Part shown: in pieces, positions 58,362 through 64,000 of the stretch | Numbering within the stretch: the first letter of the stretch is position 1 | Layout of the letters: every line of letters starts with the position of its first letter | Assembly (NCBI GenBank): GCA_965247705.1 | Contig: CBDFHV010000083.1 | Span: 1 to 64,000, forward strand | Length of the DNA: 64,000 nucleotides | Source: CBDFHV01 sp965247705 | GTDB taxonomy: Bacteria > Pseudomonadota > Alphaproteobacteria > Rhodospirillales > CAMCUA01 | Reading direction: 5' to 3' | The notes under the pieces: generated by a model | Told to the model about the DNA's origin: nothing | Seen by the model: only the letters and a program-made list of their open reading frames with translations | Database searches by the model: none | Position numbers and translations under genes: made by a program

Positions 58362-59773
58362 TCGGCCTGTGGATCGCCGTCGCCCTGCTGGCGGCGCTGG
58401 TGGCCGGGCTGCTGCTGTGGCCGCTGCGATCCCGGGAGCCCGTGGCGTCGCGGCTGGACCATGAGGTGCAGATCTACCGCGACCAGTTGGCGGAGGTGAC
58501 CCGGGACCGGGACCGGGGCCTGCTGACCGAGGTCGAGGCGGATTCCGCGCGCCTGGAGATCGAGCGGCGGATCCTGTCCCGCGCCGGGACCGAGGGCGCG
58601 GCCACGGGCGCCGCCACGACGGCGGCCCGGGCCACCAACTGGGGACTGGCGGCGGCCGTGCCCATCGCCGCGGTCGGGCTCTATCTGTACCTGGGCTCCC
58701 CCGGCGAGCCCGACCGGCCCTTCGCCCAGCGGCCCGCTCCCGCCGCCCCCACCCAGACCGCCGAGCATGCCGGGGACACGGAAGCGATGGTGAAGCGCCT
58801 CGCCGAGCGCATGCGCCAGTTCCCCCTCGACATCGACGGCTGGATTTTGCTGGCGCGCTCCTACATGACCCTCAACCGCTACGAGGAGGCGGCCAGCGCC
58901 TTGGCCCCGGCGGTGGAATACAGCGATCGCCGGCCCGACATCCTGTCGGCTTATGCCGAGGCCCGGGTCATGGTGGGAAAGGGGGCGGTCAGCGACGAGG
59001 TGGTCGGGATCCTCGACGAGATCCTGGAACGGATGCCGACAGACCCCCGGGACTGGTTCTACACCGGCCTCGCCCGCGCCCAGCGCAACGACCCCGGCGC
59101 CGCCGCCCAGGCATGGACGGACCTTGTCGCCCTTTCGCCCGCCGACGCCCCATGGCTCGACGACATCCGCAACCGCATCCGCGAGGCCGCCGGTGACGCC
59201 GGCCTGGATGCGGAATCCTTGACGCCGTCGGACCGCGCCCAGGCCATCGCCGCCGCCATCCAAAGGGAGTCCCCGCGAGGTCCGACCCGCGAAAACATGA
59301 AGCAAGCGGAGCGCATGTCGCCCCAGGATCGCCAGGCGATGATCCGCGGCATGATCGAGGGCCTGGCGGCGCGACTGGAGGAGAACCCCGACGACCTGGA
59401 AGGCTGGATACGCCTGGAGCGATCCTACCGGGTGCTGGGGGAGACGGAGAAAGCCGACGAGGCGCGGCGTCGCATCCAGGCCTTGAGCAGTGCCGCCAAG
59501 CCCGCCCCGGCGGCGCCCCCGGCACAAGCCCGTGGCCCCACGCGCGAAGACGTGGAGGCGGCCCGCGACATGTCGACCGGCGACCAGGCGTCGATGATCC
59601 GGGGCATGGTCGAGGGCTTGGCGGCCCGGCTGAAGGACAACCCCAACGACCTGGAAGGCTGGCTCATGCTGGCCCGGTCCTACGAGGTGCTGGGCGAACC
59701 GGACAAGGCCAAGGAGGCGCGGGCGAAGGCCGAGGCCTTGAAGCGGCGCGGGACGGCACCCTCCCGCCCCTAG
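58358..59773 (+). CDS. ccmI: Cytochrome c biogenesis TPR protein CcmI (CycH)
   Basis: 471 aa from an ATG overlapping the ccmH stop. Two N-terminal helices with a cytoplasmic loop (HEVQIYRDQLAEVTRDRDRGLL, typical of CcmI), then a periplasmic TPR region beginning MVKRLAERMRQFPLDIDGWILLARSYMTL. The C-terminal 160 residues are a tandem duplication: MSPQDRQAMIRGMIEGLAARL and MSTGDQASMIRGMVEGLAARL head two near-identical units separated by a Pro/Ala linker. CcmI captures apocytochrome c for the lyase. Confidence 0.92.
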   Translation: MIGLWIAVALLAALVAGLLLWPLRSREPVASRLDHEVQIYRDQLAEVTRDRDRGLLTEVEADSARLEIERRILSRAGTEGAATGAATTAARATNWGLAAAVPIAAVGLYLYLGSPGEPDRPFAQRPAPAAPTQTAEHAGDTEAMVKRLAERMRQFPLDIDGWILLARSYMTLNRYEEAASALAPAVEYSDRRPDILSAYAEARVMVGKGAVSDEVVGILDEILERMPTDPRDWFYTGLARAQRNDPGAAAQAWTDLVALSPADAPWLDDIRNRIREAAGDAGLDAESLTPSDRAQAIAAAIQRESPRGPTRENMKQAERMSPQDRQAMIRGMIEGLAARLEENPDDLEGWIRLERSYRVLGETEKADEARRRIQALSSAAKPAPAAPPAQARGPTREDVEAARDMSTGDQASMIRGMVEGLAARLKDNPNDLEGWLMLARSYEVLGEPDKAKEARAKAEALKRRGTAPSRP

Positions 59774-59808
59774 GAGGGCCTTTTAGAGACAGAAAGGAAC
59801 CCGGTGCC

Positions 59809-61014
59809 ATGAGCGCCTACAAGACCCTCGACGACATCGCCGTGGATGGCCGGCGGGTGCTGGTGCGGGCCGACCTCAACGTTCCCATGAAGGACGGCCG
59901 GGTGACCGACGACACCCGCATTACCCGCACCGTGCCGACGCTCAAGGAACTGGCCGGCCACGGCGCCCGGGTCATCGTCTGCTCCCACCTGGGCCGCCCC
60001 AAGGGCAAGCCGGTGGCGGAGATGAGCCTGCGGCCGGTGGCCGAGGCCCTGGGCCAGGCCATGGGCGCTCCGGTCGCCTTTGCCGAGGACTGCGTCGGCC
60101 CCGCCGCCGAGGGGCTGGTCGGCGGCCTGAAGGACGGACAGGTGGCGGTGCTGGAGAACCTTCGCTTCCATCCCGAGGAGGAAAAGAACGACGCCGCCTT
60201 CGCCAAGCGACTGGCCGCCATCGCCGATGTCTACGTGAACGATGCCTTTTCCGCCGCCCACCGGGCCCATGCCTCCACCGAAGCCATCGCCCGCTTGCGC
60301 CCCGCCGCCGCCGGGCGGCTGATGCAGGCGGAACTGGAGGCCCTGGCCGCCGCCCTGGAATCTCCGAGAAAACCCGTGGCGGCCCTGGTGGGCGGGGCCA
60401 AGATCTCCACCAAGCTCACCGTCCTGGGTCACCTGTCGGCCAAGGTCGATCGATTGATCGTCGGCGGCGCCATGGCCAATACCTTCCTCCTCGCCCAGGG
60501 CAAGGACATGGGAAAATCCCTGGTGGAAAAGGACATGGCCGGCGATGCCCGGCGCATCATGGAAGACGCCGGGTCCGCCGGCTGCGAGATCGTGTTGCCC
60601 ACGGACCTGGTGGTGGCGACCGCTTTGGAAGCGGGTGTGCCGACCCAGATCGTCGCCGCCGACGCCGTGCCCGGTGACACCATGGCCCTCGACGTGGGCC
60701 CGGAATCGATCGCCGACCTGCAACGGCGCCTCGGCGACTGCCGCACCCTTCTATGGAACGGGCCCCTGGGCGCTTTCGAGGTGCCGCCGTTCGATGCTGC
60801 CACCAATGCGGTGGCCCGCACCGCCGCCCGCTTGACCGGCGACGGCGCCCTGACCAGCGTCGCCGGCGGCGGCGACACGGTGGCGGCCCTGTCACGGGCC
60901 GGTGTGTTGGCGGCCTTTACCTACGTCTCGACGGCGGGCGGCGCTTTCCTCGAATGGCTCGAGGGGCGGGAGCTTCCCGGCGTCGCCGCGCTATCGGCCG
61001 CCCCTTCGCCATAG
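59809..61014 (+). CDS. pgk: Phosphoglycerate kinase
   Basis: 401 aa. Catalyses 1,3-bisphosphoglycerate + ADP to 3-phosphoglycerate + ATP. Family motifs are RVLVRADLNVPMKDG, SHLGRPKGK, LENLRFHPEEEKND, FVNDAF-like YVNDAFSAAHRAHAS, ALVGGAKISTK, LWNGPLGAFE and VAGGGDTVAAL. AAAGGAA is upstream. Unlinked functionally to the ccm operon; no other Calvin or glycolysis gene adjoins it. Confidence 0.97.
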   Translation: MSAYKTLDDIAVDGRRVLVRADLNVPMKDGRVTDDTRITRTVPTLKELAGHGARVIVCSHLGRPKGKPVAEMSLRPVAEALGQAMGAPVAFAEDCVGPAAEGLVGGLKDGQVAVLENLRFHPEEEKNDAAFAKRLAAIADVYVNDAFSAAHRAHASTEAIARLRPAAAGRLMQAELEALAAALESPRKPVAALVGGAKISTKLTVLGHLSAKVDRLIVGGAMANTFLLAQGKDMGKSLVEKDMAGDARRIMEDAGSAGCEIVLPTDLVVATALEAGVPTQIVAADAVPGDTMALDVGPESIADLQRRLGDCRTLLWNGPLGAFEVPPFDAATNAVARTAARLTGDGALTSVAGGGDTVAALSRAGVLAAFTYVSTAGGAFLEWLEGRELPGVAALSAAPSP

Positions 61015-61025
61015 GAGCCGTGGTC

Positions 61026-61346
61026 ATGGTTCGAACGATCGTCCCCGTCCTGTTCATCCTTGGGATGCTGGCGCAAGGTCCCGCGGCCGCGCAGACGGAG
61101 GTGGATTGTCGTACGGCCGCCGATATACTGGCCGAGTCCCTCTACGCGGGGGCAAGCTCGCGGCTCTACGCCACCTATACTGACAAGGCTCGGGTCGCCG
61201 ACCTGGTACGAAGCCGCTTTGGTGAAGCGGCGGTCGAGAAGGCGGATACGGTGCAGGTCTTCTATCTGGGCGAAGCCCGCTATCTGGTGATGGCCTCCCT
61301 CCAGGGCTGCCACATCGCCCACGCCTTTACCGAGGACCCAAAGTAA
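61026..61346 (+). CDS. Small secreted protein of unknown function
   Basis: 106 aa. Signal peptide (MVRTIVPVLFILGMLAQGPAAAQ), then a compact domain with two Cys (VDCRTAADILAESLYAG and LQGCHIAHAF) and YTDKARVADLVRSRFGEAAVEKAD. No family known to me. It begins 12 bp after pgk, so co-transcription is possible. Confidence 0.68.
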   Translation: MVRTIVPVLFILGMLAQGPAAAQTEVDCRTAADILAESLYAGASSRLYATYTDKARVADLVRSRFGEAAVEKADTVQVFYLGEARYLVMASLQGCHIAHAFTEDPK

Positions 61347-61364
61347 GGCTGGGTACGCCGCGGT

Positions 61365-64000
61365 TCAGGGGTCGAGGGTTACGACAACGTCGCTGCTCTC
61401 TTGGGTGACCGTGTAACTGGACCCCGACAGGGAATTGAGGTTGACGGTCACGTCGCCGCCACCATAGGCCGCGACGATCGAGTCGTCCCCCGCACCGGAG
61501 TCGTTGATCGTGATGCTCGCGGCCAACAGGTCCTCGAACACTATGCGTTCCGCGACTTCCAGGCCGAATATGGTGTCGGTGTCGCCGTCTTCGGCGAAGA
61601 AGAACTCATCGTTGCCGGTGCCGCCGATCAGGATGTCGTTGCCGTCGAGGCCCTTGATCACATCGTCGCCGCCAAAGCCACTCAAGGTGTTGGCGCCGAC
61701 CTCGCCGATCAGCGTATCGTTTTGATTGGAGCCGGTGAGGTTTTCGATCTCGCTGAGGGTGTCGCCCTCGGCATCGCCGCCCAAGCCGGTGCCGAGGGAT
61801 AGATCGACCGTCACACCGACCCCGGACGAGAGGTATTCGGCTTCGTCCGTTCCCAGACCGCCGGTGAGGTCGTCGGCGCCAGCGCCACCGCGAAAGAAGT
61901 CATCGCCGCCGCCGCCCGACAGGATGTCGGCTCCGTCCGCGCCGAGGAAAATATCGTTGCCGCCGCCGCCGATCATGGTGTCGCCTTGCGAGGAGCCAAC
62001 GATAAATTCGATTCCCGTCAGGGTGTCGCCCTCGGCATCGCCGCCCACGCCGGTGCCGGTGGGGGTGGAGAGATCGATCGTCACCCCGACCGAGGAGCCG
62101 GAGTAGAACGCCGTGTCGATGGTCCCGGCGCCGCCGTCCAGATCATCGGCCCCGGCGCCGCCGGTCAGGAAGTCCCTGTCGTCGCCGCCGGTCAGGGTAT
62201 CGTCGCCGCCGCCGCCGGTCAGACGGTTGAAGCCATCGCCGCCGTCAATATTCGTGCCGGTGGCGTCGGTGACGGTGATGGCGTCGTCGCCGGCGGCCCC
62301 CGTAACCGTCACCGTGCCGCTGACGGTTACCGAGTTGCCGGCTCCCAGCAGCACCAGTTCGCCAAATCCGCCCCCTTCGATCGCGGTGCCGCTGACCGTC
62401 GTTTCGAGAGTGAGGGTATCGGCGGCGACGGCGAGGTTGATCTGCTCGAAGCCAATGGCCGAAACGACGTTGAGAGCACCGGCGAGGTTGAGCGTATCGG
62501 TACCCGTGCCGCCGTCGTAGACCATGCCCGTGGTCAGCGTGGTCTCGGCGAACACGGTGTTGTCGCCGGTCGAGCCGGTGAAGACCTCGACATCCCGGAC
62601 GACGGTGTTCATCGACCCCACGCCCGTCATGGTCAAGCTGTCGCTGCCGGCGCCGAGGAAAGCCTCGATCCCGTCGGCGTCGGTAACGGTGATGGCGTCA
62701 TCGCCGCTGCCGCCGAAAAGCAGGTGGATATTGCTGGTGGTCAGCCCGTTGCCGCCGTCGGCGAGGATCAGGGTATTTTCCTCGGTCGGGCCGGCGCCGC
62801 CCGAGACGCTGTCGCCGTCGAAGCCGTCGGTGGCCGAGGCATTGCCGCTGGCGAGAAAGATGTCGTCGCCCGCGGTGCCGACGAAATCGTTCTCGCTGCC
62901 GTCGAAGGTCACCGAGATCAGGCCCGGCCCGTCGATCGCCTGACCGGCGGAGGTGGCGAAGTTGGCGGCGCTGAGCAGGCCGACATCGACAAGGCCGGTG
63001 ATGCTGGCGATGGTGGACAGCTCGCCCCCATCGGCGACGCCGTCGTTGTTGCCGCCCAGGTCGTCCCAGTACTGCAGCGAGCCGTCGACGCCGTCGGAGA
63101 AGGCGAAAACCGCCTGACTTCCGGCGCCGACGTCGATCAGGCTGTTGATCGCGGTGGTGAACCCGAAGGAAGACAGTACCACCCCTTCATTGAAAGCGAC
63201 GAATACGGCGTCGTCATCGAGCGTAATGCCGCTCTCCGCCAGTTGGAACGTGTCGGCGTTGCCACGGTTCAAGGGTACCGTGCCGGTGGTGTCGAAGAGG
63301 AAGCTGTCCTCGGCGGCATCGAAGTCGGCAATGGTATCGCCGCTGGTGCCGAAATCGGTTGGCGAGGCGTAGGAGAACGCGTCGGCCCCGGCGCCGCCGG
63401 CGAGGACGTCATTGCCATTGCCGCCCCTAATGGTATCGCCACTGGCCGTGCCGGTGATGGTATCGGCCCCGGTGCCACCGACGATATCGAGGCCGGTGGC
63501 GATGGCCAGGCCGGAGAAATCGGCGCTGATGCCGCCGTCGGCGAGAGTCGTCGTCCCTGAATAAACGAACGTCGGCGTCGCGGCGAGCAGGGCAATATCA
63601 CTGGTGACCGACAGGGTGGCGCCGCCGGTCAAGGACGTGCCGGTGCCGAATTCGACCGCGCCGCCGGAGATGCTCAGAGTCCGGCTTGCTTCGGCATTGA
63701 GGATGCCGCTGTTGGTCACGTCGCCGGTGATGAACAGATCGTCGCCGTTGGCCGACAGGGTACCCGAGTGAGGACGTCGCCGACGATGCCGTCGGTGCCC
63801 GATGTGTTGGAGATCGTTTCGATGGTGCCGCTGTTGTCCAGGGTCTCGCCGGCGCCCATGGTCAGCGTGGCGGTCTTTCCTTGCGGATCGCTCTGGGTGT
63901 TGAACTGGATGGTGCCGACGTTGGTAAGACCGCCATCGAAAGTGGCGTCGACGTTCAGCGGATCGGAGAAGGTCCGCTGCAACACCATCGTCGCAGCGCC
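61365..64000 (-). pseudogene. RTX-type calcium-binding repeat protein, partial and frameshifted
   Basis: The gene enters from the right edge and ends at 61365. A first frame covers 63988 to about 63770 (FDGGLTNVGTIQFNTQS, MGAGETLDNSGTIETISN), then a one-base shift near 63768 moves it into the frame of the remaining 780 residues (ITNSGILNAEASRTLSI-like). That part has glycine/aspartate calcium-binding nonapeptides in several blocks (GGNGNDVLAGGAGADAF, GGGGDDTLTGGDDRDFLTGGAGADDL, GGGGNDIFLGADGADIL, LDGNDILIGGTGNDEF) and ends VVVTLDP. Such proteins are exported by type I secretion with an uncleaved C-terminal signal. The shift may be a read error; the start is outside the window. Confidence 0.78.

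Noticed and set aside
61986..63560. 524-aa plus-strand frame antisense to the RTX protein
   Set aside because: Mirror of the Gly-Asp repeats; no start signal and no recognisable domain.

Overview
The window looks like the chromosome of a high-GC alphaproteobacterium. The best fit is a Rhodospirillales-like lineage, inferred from the PhaR-controlled polyhydroxyalkanoate genes, a complete alphaproteobacterial-style system I cytochrome c maturation block, and OmpA, YceI and HyuA/B proteins of the kind common there. No rRNA or marker gene fixes the genus, and no search could be run.

Layout. 21-4969: polyhydroxyalkanoate storage (phaR, a PhaE-like subunit, phaC, phaA, phaB) and a small hydrolase. 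5013-10017, minus strand: a flavin-binding PPOX protein, folE, apaG, then a radical SAM / metallophosphoesterase / lipoprotein operon. 10199-11407: tRNA-Gly and an OmpA-like protein. 11545-13907: coenzyme F420 genes cofE-cofD-cofC. 13936-15339: a truncated hemoglobin with a 2Fe-2S flavin reductase. 15445-16814: YceI and a CDP-alcohol phosphatidyltransferase. 18153-23242: an unusual group holding a broken dehydrogenase, a PTPS homologue without its catalytic residues, a glycosyltransferase, a methyltransferase, a RibD-type reductase and a creatininase-family hydrolase. I read it as a candidate modified-pterin or related cofactor pathway, and it is the most interesting intact gene set here. 23393-28845: a processive GT2, a membrane sulfatase-like protein, a frameshifted acetolactate synthase-like enzyme and a small secreted protein.

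29040-53896 is an accessory region. It starts at tRNA-Arg, followed by the remains of a phage lysin. It holds two IS630 copies (one cut by an IS3), two identical-length IS3 elements, three IS1380 copies, two copies of a 93-bp MITE-like element, a serine recombinase, decayed mobile-DNA genes and a reverse-transcriptase-like fragment cut at both ends by insertion sequences. Inside it lies a metabolic block (34749-44395): a dipeptide-type ABC substrate-binding protein and two permeases, with gamma-glutamyltransferase and HyuA/HyuB on the other strand. Together they could import and degrade glutathione or other gamma-glutamyl compounds.

53910-59773 is ccmC-D-E-F-G-H-I, closely spaced or overlapping, with an IS1380 copy ending 17 bp before ccmC and no ccmA or ccmB beside it. 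Then come pgk, a small secreted protein and, on the minus strand, a large calcium-binding repeat protein that runs off the window and carries a frameshift.

Several genes carry indels, some in G/C runs (dehydrogenase, acetolactate synthase, repeat protein, phage remnants). These may be true pseudogenes or base-call errors; the sequence alone does not decide.
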